Of a DNA stretch of 64,000 nucleotides, positions 1 to 8,625 are shown piece by piece. Position 1 is the first letter of the stretch. Every line of letters starts with the position of its first letter. Made by a program: the position numbers and the translations under genes. Where the stretch lies: NCBI RefSeq assembly GCF_043195135.1, contig NZ_JBAFWP010000013.1, one strand, 5' to 3'. The stretch is from NCEH01 sp043195135. Its GTDB lineage: Bacteria > Pseudomonadota > Alphaproteobacteria > Rhizobiales > Xanthobacteraceae. Under the pieces are notes generated by a model. It was given only the letters and a program-made list of their open reading frames with translations, had not been told where the DNA came from and did no database searches.

Positions 1-1110
1 GGGCTGATCGCCGCCGTTGCGGTCCTGATCATCGCCTGTCCCTGCGCCCTCGGTCTCGCGACGCCCATGTCCATCATGGTCGGCGTCGGCCGGGGCGCCG
101 GTCTCGGCGTCCTCATCAAGAATGCCGAGGCTCTGGAACGCTTCGAGAGGATCGACACGCTGGTGGTCGACAAGACCGGAACCCTCACCGAGGGCAAGCC
201 CAAGGTCACGGCCCTGAAGGCTGCAGAAGGGATGGACGAGGCGGAGTTGCTGCGCCTCGCTGCGACGTTGGAACGAGCGAGCGAGCATCCCCTGGCCGCC
301 GCCATCGTCGCCGCCGCGCTGGAACGCAATCTCGCGCTCGGCACCGCCGAGGACTTCGACAGCCCCGTCGGCAAGGGCGTGACGGGCAAGGTCGACGGGC
401 GCAGGCTGGTCATCGGCAGCCACCGCATCATGTCCGAGGAGGGCGTCGACCTCTCTTCCCTCACAGGGGAGGCCGAGGCGCTGCGCGGCGAAGGCGCGAC
501 CGTGATCTTCGTCTCGGTCGACGGGCGCCTCGGCGGTCTCGTCGCCATCGCCGACCCCATCAAGGCGACGACGCCAGCCGCCGTCGCGGCGCTCCGCGGC
601 GCGGGCATCCGCGTCGTCATGCTGACCGGCGACAACAGGACGACCGCGCAGGCGGTCGCCCGCAGGCTTGGCATCGAGGAGGTCGAGGCCGAGATCCTTC
701 CCGAAGACAAGGCGAAGGTGGTCGCGAGGTTGCGGAAGGAGGGCAGGATCGTCGCCATGGCGGGCGACGGCGTGAACGATGCCCCGGCGTTGGCCGCCGC
801 CGACGTGGGCATCGCCATGGGCACGGGCACGGATGTGGCGATCGAGAGCGCGGGCGTGACGCTCCTGAAGGGTGACCTCCAGGGGATCGTGCGCGCGCGT
901 CAGCTCAGCCGCGCCACCATGGGCAACATCCGCCAGAACCTATTCTTCGCCTTCATCTACAATGCGGCCGGAGTGCCGATCGCAGCCGGAGTGCTCTATC
1001 CCGCCTTCGGCTTGCTGCTCTCGCCCATCATCGCAGCCCTCGCCATGGCGCTCTCCTCGGTCAGCGTCATCGCCAACGCCCTGAGATTGCGGACGACATC
1101 GCTGGAATGA
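1..1110 (+). CDS. copA: Cu(+)-exporting P1B-type ATPase, 5'-truncated by window edge
   Basis: This inner-membrane pump exports Cu(I) or Ag(I) at the cost of ATP. The reading frame is open from base 1, so the N-terminal metal-binding domains and first membrane helices lie outside the window. Visible in order are the CPC metal-transport motif (bases about 37-45), the phosphorylated DKTGT loop (about 169), the P1B-specific SEHPLA nucleotide motif (about 280), MLTGDN, GDGVNDAP (about 763) and two C-terminal membrane helices. The CPC and HP motifs place it in the copper/silver group. A copper operon lies 3-7 kb to the right on the other strand, which supports copper as substrate. The portion seen is intact and ends normally. 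Confidence 0.93.
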   Translation, partial: GLIAAVAVLIIACPCALGLATPMSIMVGVGRGAGLGVLIKNAEALERFERIDTLVVDKTGTLTEGKPKVTALKAAEGMDEAELLRLAATLERASEHPLAAAIVAAALERNLALGTAEDFDSPVGKGVTGKVDGRRLVIGSHRIMSEEGVDLSSLTGEAEALRGEGATVIFVSVDGRLGGLVAIADPIKATTPAAVAALRGAGIRVVMLTGDNRTTAQAVARRLGIEEVEAEILPEDKAKVVARLRKEGRIVAMAGDGVNDAPALAAADVGIAMGTGTDVAIESAGVTLLKGDLQGIVRARQLSRATMGNIRQNLFFAFIYNAAGVPIAAGVLYPAFGLLLSPIIAALAMALSSVSVIANALRLRTTSLE

Positions 1111-1142
1111 GACGTGAAAGATCGTCGAGGCGGTGCGACCCA

Positions 1143-2420
1143 TCATGGGCCACGCCGGGGTTTCGGCGTGCCTTGCACGCCTAAGGCTCGGCCGATCTCC
1201 GTTGCCCTTGATCTGGGCACCTTGGCGACGTCGGCGAACTCGGGCCAGCGATCGATGGCCTCACGAACCTCGTCGATGATGCTTCGAGCCACGGACTCTT
1301 CGATAGACATCGTCTCCGCAACACGAAGAATGTCGCGCTCGCGCGGATTCCGACCCTCGCCCGCGATGTCCAGGTTGTGCTCACCTCCCGCACCTGGTGA
1401 AAAGGTGAGGTCATAGGCTGGTGTCAGGGTCCAGGAACCTTGTTCATCCATCCGGAATGCGTGGTTCTTGGCGTGATCGTCCCTATTCCTCGCGAACACG
1501 TTGAAGGTCATGCGCCTGAACATCTCCGAGAGCTCTCGTTGATCCCGCGTCAGGACCAGGACGATCTTGTGCAGCGTGATGTAGTCCAGGCTCGGCGAGC
1601 GGTGGTCGGCGTTGACCAGCGCGCTCGCCGTCTGGACGTGGACACGTCCTAGGGGGGTCCTGTCGAACCGCCGAGCGGCGAAGTAGCGCCCACCGGAGAG
1701 CGTTTCGATGAGTCGGGTCTCCGGCATGGAAATTCCCGCGGCATCCGCCATCACGGCATAGGCGTACTCCTCGGTCCCGATTTCATTGCCATCCTCGGCT
1801 CCGCGAAACTTCACGATCCATCGGGTGTAGGCCGGAGGCATTTCCTCGCCGTAATCCGGTCGGATGGAATCATCCGGACCGATGCCGACGTTTATCTTCG
1901 GCCTCGCTCCGCCCGATCCGCCCTGGGCGCCCCGTAGCACATCGATCTCCGATGTGCTGACATCGGCCATCACGAGTTCCGATTGCTCCGCGAACCAGTC
2001 GAGGTCATGGGAACCGCGGTCTTTCTCGTCTCCATCGAACTCGGGCGCATAGCATAACGCCCCCATGCCACCGGAACCTACAAAGGCCAGACGGTCGAGC
2101 GGGGTCAATGCAGTGAAATCCAGGCTTCTCCTGGCGAGCGACCTATCGAGCAGCTTGCGCCCCCAGCCATCGGGCAGACTGTCGTTGAAAACCCCATGGA
2201 GGCCTTGGAAGGGTTCGCGTGGCGCGGCATGTACCTCCGGCTTGACCGGCAAGTTGAATGGAGAGATTGGCAAGGGATCTACGATGAAGTCGGGATCGTA
2301 CTCGAAAAATGCCCTGCGTTGTGCCGTGCCCCACGCAAGCCTTCCGACGGGGCGAGGGGTGTCTCCCACCTCAAGTGTGACCTTCAGTGTGGAGACCGTA
2401 GTGAATTGAGTCGACTTCAC
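1143..2420 (-). CDS. hipA: HipA-family serine/threonine kinase toxin
   Basis: A 425-residue HipA-like kinase; family members phosphorylate translation factors or tRNA synthetases and cause dormancy. Visible are the N-terminal HipA domain, a Gly-rich loop (QGGSGGARPK, about residues 166-175), the ATP-binding lysine in IVKF (about 204), the catalytic loop NRDDHAKNHAF (about 312-322) and AYDLTFS (about 335-341). Length matches the family. The start is GTG at 2420, overlapping the hipB stop as GTGA, so the two are translationally coupled. The kinase motifs look intact, so the toxin is probably active. The target cannot be told from sequence. Confidence 0.9.
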   Translation of the reverse strand: MKSTQFTTVSTLKVTLEVGDTPRPVGRLAWGTAQRRAFFEYDPDFIVDPLPISPFNLPVKPEVHAAPREPFQGLHGVFNDSLPDGWGRKLLDRSLARRSLDFTALTPLDRLAFVGSGGMGALCYAPEFDGDEKDRGSHDLDWFAEQSELVMADVSTSEIDVLRGAQGGSGGARPKINVGIGPDDSIRPDYGEEMPPAYTRWIVKFRGAEDGNEIGTEEYAYAVMADAAGISMPETRLIETLSGGRYFAARRFDRTPLGRVHVQTASALVNADHRSPSLDYITLHKIVLVLTRDQRELSEMFRRMTFNVFARNRDDHAKNHAFRMDEQGSWTLTPAYDLTFSPGAGGEHNLDIAGEGRNPRERDILRVAETMSIEESVARSIIDEVREAIDRWPEFADVAKVPRSRATEIGRALGVQGTPKPRRGP

Positions 2421-2725
2421 GTCCGACGCCCCCTCGCTCGTTTCGGCTTCTCGATCACATCCTCGATGGTGATTGGTTCGCGGGCAGGGAACAATCCCGC
2501 AAAGCCGGTTTCGGAATCGAGCGCGAATGCGATCTTGATCAAGCTGGCAAGGGAAATGACTCCGCTTCTCTCGAATAGCTTTAGGGTGCCGAGGCTCACC
2601 CCGCTCCGTTCCGCCAATCCGACCTGAGTCAGGTTCATCTCGAGCCGCTTGTCTCGGGCTCGGCGCGCGACGCCCCTCAGCACACCGCCAGGCGACTCGA
2701 GCTTTAGGGATGACATGATATCCAT
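2417..2725 (-). CDS. hipB: HipB-like XRE-family antitoxin
   Basis: A 102-residue DNA-binding antitoxin with a Cro/C1-type helix-turn-helix. The core around LTQVGLAERSGVSLGTLKLF lies at about residues 31-50. It should bind HipA and repress the operon. An excellent ribosome site (GGAGGAAG) sits 5 bases before the ATG at 2725, which fixes the start. The gene is immediately upstream of hipA and overlaps it by 4 bases. A palindrome 25 bases upstream is a likely operator. The C-terminal tail is Arg/Lys-rich (KPKRARGRR). Confidence 0.88.
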   Translation of the reverse strand: MDIMSSLKLESPGGVLRGVARRARDKRLEMNLTQVGLAERSGVSLGTLKLFERSGVISLASLIKIAFALDSETGFAGLFPAREPITIEDVIEKPKRARGRRT

Positions 2726-2749
2726 TGTCTTCCTCCGGCGGAATTAAGG

Positions 2750-2763
2750 GATAATATATTATC
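2750..2763. promoter_or_regulatory. Probable HipB operator palindrome
   Basis: A perfect 14-base palindrome, GATAATATATTATC, lies in the only AT-rich stretch upstream of hipB. It is about 25 bases before the start codon and overlaps a TATAAT-like promoter element. Autoregulation through such a site is usual for hipBA. The assignment is inferred from position. Confidence 0.5.
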
Positions 2764-2979
2764 TATTAAATGATATAGATCAAGCTTTGGATGTCACGAA
2801 TCTTGGTCGGAGGTGCCGGCAACCATCCCGAGTCCGGCAGGTCATAGCCGCAGGGAAGCACGCCATCGTTAGCGCAGATGGGCCGGGCAGCTTGACCCGG
2901 CCAGTGACCATGTCGAGACAATAGCCGCCCATCACCCGCACGGGACAGCAGTTTGGTAGCAAGTTGATTGTCGCGGGCC

Positions 2980-3411
2980 TCACCGGGGTTCAGTGTCAGC
3001 CGTCTCGGAAGGCCGTTGCTGCCTCGGTCGCCTTCTCTGGGCGATGCGCTCAAGGGACTGCGCTATCCTTGCAAACAAGCTACTGAAATCAGGAAGGTCA
3101 ATCATCGCCAGCAGCAAGGCGGCGACCCAAAGAATATTTTGGTGGGTGAACATCGCAAGGAGGCATAAGACCGCGACAATCTCGTACTGAAATTTTTGTC
3201 CTTTGTGAGCGATATGCTCTGGCAAATGGTGCAAGCGCAGCACCAGTAGGCCCAAAATAAACGTGAAGAGCACCAGGAATATGCCCATCACTATCATCAG
3301 GATGTCGGGCTGGCCGGGCGCGGAAACGAACCATGGCACGTGCGCAGGGGAAATTGGCTGCTTTGGCTCGATCATGATGTCGCTGTCCGTATCGTCAGCC
3401 TCGCTTTCCAT
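2980..3411 (-). CDS. Hypothetical inner-membrane protein
   Basis: A 143-residue protein of unknown function. Residues about 37-60 (ILMIVMGIFLVLFTFILGLL) and about 78-105 form hydrophobic helices, followed by a charged Arg-rich C-terminus. The N-terminal 30 residues are acidic and the region after helix 1 carries HHLPEHIAHKG. It is probably a two- or three-pass protein of the inner membrane. It stands alone between hipBA and the copper genes. Coding is supported by the membrane-protein composition in this frame only. No family is recognised. Confidence 0.6.
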   Translation of the reverse strand: MESEADDTDSDIMIEPKQPISPAHVPWFVSAPGQPDILMIVMGIFLVLFTFILGLLVLRLHHLPEHIAHKGQKFQYEIVAVLCLLAMFTHQNILWVAALLLAMIDLPDFSSLFARIAQSLERIAQRRRPRQQRPSETADTEPR

Positions 3412-3695
3412 CGCGCGGGGCGCAAGGCAGATCGCCCTTCCTCCGGGAGGATTACTTAGGTGGTCTCTCCAGCAGGAGTTGATCTAAGTCTATATTCCAA
3501 TGCCGCACTGCCAGTCCGGTCGAATACGTCGAAGCGAATATCCGTGCGAGTACCCCAGCCGCCGCACGAACGCCGCGTTGAAGCTTGTCGAGCTTTGGCA
3601 CGCATTTCGTGCGGACCTCCGTCTGTCGTCGATCCGCACTATGGCTCTGCATGGTGGGTCCGATGGAACATGGCCGATGGATCGATCAAGTCGCG

Positions 3696-3935
3696 CTACG
3701 GATTGATGGTCGGCCTCCGCCCTGTAGCGCCCGCGGGACTGACGTCGGTCGCACCGTGCGGCGCGGCCACATCACTGCATAGCCGACGCACTGGTATGGC
3801 CGAACGCTGAACATCGCGGAATTCGTGACGCGCCTTCTCCTTCTGCGAGAGCCGCGACGAATACGGATCGGACAACGCTGGCGCGGTCGAAAGCGCGACC
3901 AGCGTCGTTGCCAGGATGATCTGCCTGATTGCCAT
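3696..3935 (-). CDS. Small exported protein at the end of the copper operon
   Basis: A 79-residue protein with a clear signal peptide (MAIRQIILATTLVALSTAPA, cleavage near ALS-DP). A strong ribosome site (AAGGAG) lies about 8 bases before the ATG at 3935. It is the last gene in the leftward copper series, 120 bases after the cusF-like gene and beyond its hairpin. The mature part is short and basic, with a single Cys and two His. No family is recognised. The C-terminal 40 residues look low-complexity, so a frameshift or decay downstream is possible. Confidence 0.5.
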   Translation of the reverse strand: MAIRQIILATTLVALSTAPALSDPYSSRLSQKEKARHEFRDVQRSAIPVRRLCSDVAAPHGATDVSPAGATGRRPTINP

Positions 3936-4018
3936 GAGGGGGTCTCCTTCCGCCGTTGCGTCCGCGGATCAGGAACGCGGCATAGTCCGTGTCCCGTCCG
4001 CTGGATCGATCTTGGTTG

Positions 4019-4046
4019 CCCGCGGGGCGGTCTCCCGCCCCGCGGG
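4019..4046 (-). terminator. Strong hairpin after the cusF-like gene
   Basis: A perfect 12-bp GC stem (arms 4019-4030 and 4035-4046, loop TCTC) lies 9 bases beyond the stop of the cusF-like gene. There is no T-run, so it may slow or partly terminate transcription, or stabilise the 3' end of the copper mRNA, rather than act as a classical terminator. Confidence 0.55.
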
Positions 4047-4054
4047 TGTTCGAA

Positions 4055-4339
4055 TCACTTCGCCTTCTGGATCTTGGTGACGGTGAGCCGTCCGTTGACC
4101 CGGTCGGCCTCGAACGTGACCTTGTCGCCCGCCTTCACGGCCTTGAGCATCGCCGGATCGCCGGCGGCGAACACCATGGTCATGGCGTCCATGTCCAGGT
4201 TCGGGATGGCGGCGTGCTTCAGGGTGATCTTGCCTTGCGCCTCGTCGACCTTGGTCACCTCACCGCTCACGGGAGCAGCCTGGGCGAACGCCGCGGCGGT
4301 CGTGAGCAGGAATGCTGCGGACAGCAACAGCTTGCGCAT
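4055..4339 (-). CDS. CusF-like periplasmic copper-binding protein
   Basis: A 94-residue periplasmic copper chaperone. The signal peptide is MRKLLLSAAFLLTTAAAFAQA. The mature part is a single CusF-type OB fold with KHAAIPNLDMDAMTMVF (about residues 41-57), which carries the expected His and Met ligands (family pattern H...M.M). It probably hands Cu(I) to the efflux or oxidase partners encoded upstream in the same operon. The start at 4339 gives the signal peptide directly; longer in-frame starts would run through the upstream gene. It lies 20 bases after the cupredoxin gene. Confidence 0.9.
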   Translation of the reverse strand: MRKLLLSAAFLLTTAAAFAQAAPVSGEVTKVDEAQGKITLKHAAIPNLDMDAMTMVFAAGDPAMLKAVKAGDKVTFEADRVNGRLTVTKIQKAK

Positions 4340-4359
4340 GATGGGTCTCCTTGGTTGGA

Positions 4360-4833
4360 TCACTTGACGATGATGGTGCCGAACATCCCGGCTTCTCGGT
4401 GGCCCGGGATGAGGCAGGAGAAATCGAAGGTTCCCGCTTTCGTGAATTTCCAGACGATCTCGCCCGTCTTCTTCGGCATCAGGCGCTTGGCGTTGGGATC
4501 GTCGTGCTCCATGTCGGGGTTCTTGCGCATCTCCTCGGCGTGCTTGAGGTTGTCCTGAAGCGTCGCGAGGACGATCTCGTGATCGAGATCGCCGTTGTTG
4601 CGAAGCACGAACCGGACCTGCTCTCCGGTCTTGATCTCGATCTTGTTCGGGATGAACTGCATCTTCCCGTCCGCCTCGCTCATGACGACCTGAATCACGC
4701 GGGACGGCTGCTTCGGATTTCCCGGCTCGCCATAAGCGCGCTCCTCGCCATGGGCATGCCCTGCGTCGGCGAAGGCGGGAGCGGTGGACACGACCGCCGA
4801 AAGCAAGGCGGCGGCGATGAGGTATATCTTCAT
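4360..4833 (-). CDS. Cupredoxin-domain periplasmic copper protein
   Basis: A 157-residue exported blue-copper protein. After the signal peptide (MKIYLIAAALLSAVVSTAPAFA) comes a His-containing stretch (AGHAHGEE), then a plastocyanin/azurin fold. The type-1 copper ligands are visible: His in GDLDHEIV, then Cys, His and Met in SCLIPGHREAGM near the C-terminus. It probably binds copper in the periplasm or passes electrons to the multicopper oxidase encoded just upstream. It starts 35 bases after the oxidase stop, in the same operon. Confidence 0.92.
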   Translation of the reverse strand: MKIYLIAAALLSAVVSTAPAFADAGHAHGEERAYGEPGNPKQPSRVIQVVMSEADGKMQFIPNKIEIKTGEQVRFVLRNNGDLDHEIVLATLQDNLKHAEEMRKNPDMEHDDPNAKRLMPKKTGEIVWKFTKAGTFDFSCLIPGHREAGMFGTIIVK

Positions 4834-4868
4834 GGTTGGTCCTCTCGTTGAACCTGGGATGGGGAAAG

Positions 4869-6269
4869 TCAGTGCTGGTGTCCGCCCGCCCGCCCGGCGC
4901 CGGGCTTGACGACGTCGACCTCGATGGTCCGCGCGGGGTCGTAGGAGGGCGCGGGCGCGCGCTCGGCGGCCTTGTTCTCGCCGGTCCACTCGAACGCGAC
5001 GGTGCCCGGCGGGTTCTTGAACCAGCCCGGGTCCTTGTAGTCGTTGCGCTCAAGGCCCTCGCGCACCTTGACCACCGAGAACATGCCGCCCATCTCCACC
5101 GGGCCGAACTGGGCGAAGCCGGTCATCATGGGCAGGGTGTTGTCGGGCAGCGGCATCTCCATTTCGCCCATGTCCGCCATGCCCTTGGCGCCCATGGGCA
5201 TGTAGTCGGGCACGAGCTTGCGGATCTTGCCGGCCGCCTGCTTCAGGTTGGCCCCGATGTACGTGCGCACGTCGTGGCCCATGGCGTTCATGGTGTGGTG
5301 GGACTTGTGGCAGTGGATCGCCCAGTCCCCCTCGTGATCGGCCACGAAGTCGAAGGCACGCATCTGGCCGACCGCGCAGTCGATGGTCACCTCCGGCCAG
5401 GCGGCCGCCTCCGGCACCCATCCGCCATCCGTGCACGAGACCTTAAAGTCGTAGCCGTGCATGTGGATGGGATGGTTCGTCATGGTGAGGTTGCCGAACC
5501 GGATGCGGACCTTGTCGCCCTTTCCCACCACGAGCGGGTCGATGCCGGGGAAGGCGCGGCTGTTCCAGGTCCACAGGTTGAAGTCGAGCATCGTGTTGAC
5601 CTTGGGCACGTAGGCCCCGGGCTCGATGTCGTAGGCATTGAGGAGGAAGACGAAGTCCCGATCCACGCGGCGGAAGGACGGGTCCTTCGGATGCACCACG
5701 AAGAAGCCCATCATGCCCATGGCCATCTGGACCATCTCGTCCGCATGGGGGTGGTACATGAAGGTCCCGCTCTTTCGGAGCTGGAACTCGTAGACGAAGG
5801 TCTTCCCCGGCTTGATGTGGGGCTGGGTGAGGCCGCCTACCCCGTCCATGCCGTTTGGCAGGATCTGCCCGTGCCAGTGGATGGTGGTGTGCTCCGGCAG
5901 CCTGTTGGTGACGAAGATGCGCACCTTGTCGCCTTCCACCGCCTCGATGGTGGGGCCGGGTGACTGGCCGTTGTAGCCCCACAGATGGGCCACCATCCCC
6001 GGCGCGATCTCCCGCACCACGGGCTCGGCGACAAGATGGAATTCCTTCCAGTCACCGTTCATGCGCCATGGCGCGGTCCAACCATTGAGGGTGACCACGG
6101 GCTGGTAGTCCGGACCCGTGGTCGGGAAGAGAGGCGGCTGCATGGTCGCCTCCTTCATGGTGGCGGCCTCGGGAATGGAGGCCGCCTGGACGCGGCCGGA
6201 GACCGCGCCTGCGCTCACCAGCGCCAGGGCGCCGGAGGCTCCGAGGAATCCTCGTCTTGAAACGGGCAT
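4869..6269 (-). CDS. Multicopper oxidase, CopA/PcoA-like, Tat-exported
   Basis: A 466-residue periplasmic multicopper oxidase that likely oxidises Cu(I) to the less toxic Cu(II). A twin-arginine signal begins the protein (SRRGFLGASG), meaning folded export with copper loaded. All four copper-ligand motifs are present in order: HWHGQ (about residue 130), MYHPHADE, HPIHMHG, and HCHKSHHTMNAMGH for the type-1/type-3 site. A Met-rich stretch near residues 365-400 (MPMGAKGMADMGEMEMP) probably binds extra Cu(I). The start at 6269 gives the Tat signal. It is 13 bases after the TolC-like gene. Other outer names for such proteins include CopA and CueO, so no symbol is assigned. Confidence 0.94.
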   Translation of the reverse strand: MPVSRRGFLGASGALALVSAGAVSGRVQAASIPEAATMKEATMQPPLFPTTGPDYQPVVTLNGWTAPWRMNGDWKEFHLVAEPVVREIAPGMVAHLWGYNGQSPGPTIEAVEGDKVRIFVTNRLPEHTTIHWHGQILPNGMDGVGGLTQPHIKPGKTFVYEFQLRKSGTFMYHPHADEMVQMAMGMMGFFVVHPKDPSFRRVDRDFVFLLNAYDIEPGAYVPKVNTMLDFNLWTWNSRAFPGIDPLVVGKGDKVRIRFGNLTMTNHPIHMHGYDFKVSCTDGGWVPEAAAWPEVTIDCAVGQMRAFDFVADHEGDWAIHCHKSHHTMNAMGHDVRTYIGANLKQAAGKIRKLVPDYMPMGAKGMADMGEMEMPLPDNTLPMMTGFAQFGPVEMGGMFSVVKVREGLERNDYKDPGWFKNPPGTVAFEWTGENKAAERAPAPSYDPARTIEVDVVKPGAGRAGGHQH

Positions 6270-6282
6270 GGTTCGTCTCCGA

Positions 6283-7692
6283 TCAGTCGCTGGCACCGGC
6301 GGCCGCGGAGGCGAGAACGGTTTCCCCGCCTCCCGCACCGCCGCCGATGATGGCCGTCTGGAAATCCACCTCCGCCAGGAAGAAGTCGCGCTGGGCGCCG
6401 ATGGCGGAGACGTTGCTGTCGATGCTCTCCCGCTCCGTGGTGAGCAATTCGAAGACGTCGATGAGCATGCCGTTGTATTCCAGCAGCGCCTGCTCATTGA
6501 TGGTCTTGCGCAGGGGGAGGATCCTCGCCTGGTACTGGCGGGCGATGTCGTAGCTCGCCCGGTAGGTCACGTAGGCGGCCCGTGCCTCGGAGCGGACGTT
6601 CACCGCCTTCTCCATGAGGAGGTTCGCCGCCTGCATGTAGGTCTCCTGCGCCCGGCGGACGTTGGTCTCGCCGAGGTCGAAGATCGGCACCTGGACCTCC
6701 AGCTCGAATCCCTGGGGACGCAGGGTCTCCCCGTCCGCACGCTGGTAATTGCCGCGGTATCCCCCCTCGAGCAGGGAGACGAAGCGCGTCGCCTGCGTGA
6801 GGCCGAGGGACTTCGCCATGGCATCGAGCTCGAGCCGAGCCGCGATGAGGTCGGTGCGCTTGAGGACCGCCTCGACCTCCACCTGGGGTTCGGTCCGGAT
6901 GCGCCCCGGCAGGCGCGGGAGCTGGGACGGCAGCCTGTAGCCGACGTCGTTGCCCCACAGGCCGAGCTGCCGGGTCAGGGCCTCCCGGTCCGTCGCGGAC
7001 TTGAGGCGTGCCCGGGCGAGCTCGTTCGATACCTCCGCGTAGAAGGCGCTGGCCCTCGCCTGGTCGAGCTTCGTCGCCGCCCCCGTCTCGCCCAGCTTGA
7101 CGGTGAGATCGGCGGCCGCGTCCGCCGTGAGGCGAGCCTTCTCGAGGAATGCCTCCGCCTGGCGCGACGCCACGGCCCGGTAATAGGCGCGACGTGCCTC
7201 GGCGGCGGTTCTGAAGGTCGCCTCGACCGCCCGCTGGCGGGCAGCCTCGAACTGGGAGCCGGCGATCTCGCTCCGGGCGGGGAGCGTCAGGAGCGCGAGC
7301 ACGTTCGCCACCAGCCGCCGCTCCACGTCGAGCTCCCCGCCGCCGTTCAGCCGCTCCACCCCGAAGCTGGGATTGGGCGGAAGGCTCGCCGCCACGTAGG
7401 CGGCCTCGGAGATTCCGAGGGCGTTGTACTGCGCCTGAAGTCCCCGGTTGTTGAGGAGGGCGACCTGGAGCGCCGCACGGGCGTCGAGGGGCCGGGACAG
7501 AAGCGCGGACACGCGTGCCCGCGCCGTCGCGGCCTCTTCCTCGGACGTGATCTTCACCACCTGCCCGCCGATGTCGCCCGAGACCCGGCTGGCGACGGGG
7601 GCCATGCCGCCGTCGGGGGTGAAGGTGACGCAGCCGCCCAGCAGCAGCGCCAGTGGAATGGCGAGCACCATCCCGGAAGGAAGCGGAGCCAT
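6283..7692 (-). CDS. TolC-family outer-membrane efflux lipoprotein
   Basis: A 469-residue outer-membrane factor of the OEP/TolC family. It starts with a lipoprotein signal (LALLLGGC, Cys about residue 21). Two long helical OEP repeats follow (about 90-270 and 290-460), rich in Ala, Glu and Arg. Such proteins form the exit duct of tripartite pumps, but no RND pump or adaptor is encoded here. It may serve a pump elsewhere or act with the oxidase, as in other mobile copper clusters. The start at 7692 overlaps the preceding lipoprotein stop as TGATG, so the two are coupled. Confidence 0.92.
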   Translation of the reverse strand: MAPLPSGMVLAIPLALLLGGCVTFTPDGGMAPVASRVSGDIGGQVVKITSEEEAATARARVSALLSRPLDARAALQVALLNNRGLQAQYNALGISEAAYVAASLPPNPSFGVERLNGGGELDVERRLVANVLALLTLPARSEIAGSQFEAARQRAVEATFRTAAEARRAYYRAVASRQAEAFLEKARLTADAAADLTVKLGETGAATKLDQARASAFYAEVSNELARARLKSATDREALTRQLGLWGNDVGYRLPSQLPRLPGRIRTEPQVEVEAVLKRTDLIAARLELDAMAKSLGLTQATRFVSLLEGGYRGNYQRADGETLRPQGFELEVQVPIFDLGETNVRRAQETYMQAANLLMEKAVNVRSEARAAYVTYRASYDIARQYQARILPLRKTINEQALLEYNGMLIDVFELLTTERESIDSNVSAIGAQRDFFLAEVDFQTAIIGGGAGGGETVLASAAAGASD

Positions 7693-7910
7693 CACCGCCC
7701 TCCCTGGCCGGGCGCCAGGCCCTGGTTCTGCTCGATCCAAGAGCGGGGCGGCACAGGACGGTAGTCGACGTCGCCCGCCAGCACCGGAGCGTACCGGACG
7801 GCGGGCACGGCAACCGAGGGGTCGGCTGGATCCGGGCCGCTCGTGATGGGCGGCGGACCGGAACATGCGGAGACGAGGACGGCGAGGGCCGTCGGAAGCA
7901 ATGACTTCAT
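7692..7910 (-). CDS. Small lipoprotein opening the copper operon
   Basis: A 72-residue lipoprotein with signal MKSLLPTALAVLVSAC (lipobox VSAC). The mature part is Pro-rich and ends in a short segment, SWIEQNQGLAPGQ. It overlaps the TolC-like gene by TGATG and is the first gene of the leftward copper operon. Similar tiny lipoproteins precede outer-membrane factor genes in other copper islands. The function is unknown; a role in assembling the outer-membrane factor is inferred only from coupling. Confidence 0.72.
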   Translation of the reverse strand: MKSLLPTALAVLVSACSGPPPITSGPDPADPSVAVPAVRYAPVLAGDVDYRPVPPRSWIEQNQGLAPGQGGR

Positions 7911-8187
7911 GAATGACCTCGGGGTGCGGCCCCGTCGGGGGCGCCGCTCTACAGCCGGGAACGGATGGGCTATGGGCGCGGGCGCGCAGTGCGCGGCCGC
8001 GGCCTGCCGTCGGCTGGGTCAGGGACCGGTCGAGGAGCGTAGGATTGCCGACCACCGAGGCCGGATGCCAGGGCAACCGGGGGCGGACGGCCTTGGTCCA
8101 TGGACGTCAGGACCCGCTCGGTCGGGACGATCGAAGATCATCCGCGGCGAGCATGTCCGATACGTCCTCGACGAATCGCGAGACGGA

Positions 8188-8625
8188 TCAGCCGATCTGG
8201 GGGCTGGAGAGCTTCGGGGGCCGGTCGAGCCGCATCACCGAAGCCTGGATACCGTCGGTGTCGGGCGGTAGGGCCTGCCTGCCGAGGACAAGGAGTGTCA
8301 CCAACGGCGCGTGGAATGCGGTCGGGATGGCCATATGGCACGCCGCCGCGCAGCACGAGCTCGCATCGCCGACATGGGCATGACCGTCGCCGCAAGCCGC
8401 CTTGTCCGTGCAGGGATCGGCTGCCTCCGAGGCGTGATGATGGCCATCGGAGGCTTGTTGCGCCTCATGCCGATGCCCGCCTTGCGCCTCTGCCATCGCC
8501 CGGTGGTGGGCGGTGTCCCCGCTACCCAAAACGGTGCTTGCGTTCGCATAGCCCCAGCCGACCCCGGACGCCGTAAAGACGATCGCGGCGGCGAGCAGTA
8601 CGAGGTTGCGAAGGGCACGAAGCAT
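8188..8625 (-). CDS. His/Cys-rich exported protein, probably metal-binding
   Basis: A protein of about 145 residues with an N-terminal hydrophobic signal or anchor (LVLLAAAIVFTASGVGWGYA). A His-rich middle follows (HHRAMAEAQGGHRHE, DGHHHASEAADPC), then DGHAHVGDASSCCAAACHMA, a second hydrophobic segment and a charged tail. The clusters suggest a periplasmic metal-binding or CopL-like copper-response protein, but no catalytic motif is seen. The start is uncertain: ATG 8625 puts the signal at the N-terminus, while ATG 8655, ATG 8673 and GTG 8685 are in frame. It is 278 bases upstream of the copper operon on the same strand. Confidence 0.68.
   Translation of the reverse strand: MLRALRNLVLLAAAIVFTASGVGWGYANASTVLGSGDTAHHRAMAEAQGGHRHEAQQASDGHHHASEAADPCTDKAACGDGHAHVGDASSCCAAACHMAIPTAFHAPLVTLLVLGRQALPPDTDGIQASVMRLDRPPKLSSPQIG

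Noticed and set aside
940..1146. Open frame on the minus strand inside the copA end
   Set aside because: It is a mirror frame of a clear P-type ATPase gene and has no ribosome site or family pattern.
3412..3695. Several short overlapping frames on both strands
   Set aside because: Composition is not protein-like, no ribosome sites, and no frame stands out. Treated as non-coding.
4836..5963. Long plus-strand frame over the multicopper oxidase
   Set aside because: Its His/Val/Gly/Asp-rich translation is the usual mirror of a GC-rich gene. The minus-strand copper motifs are decisive.
6118..7764. Long plus-strand frame over the TolC-like gene
   Set aside because: A mirror frame of the OEP gene; no domain or start signal.
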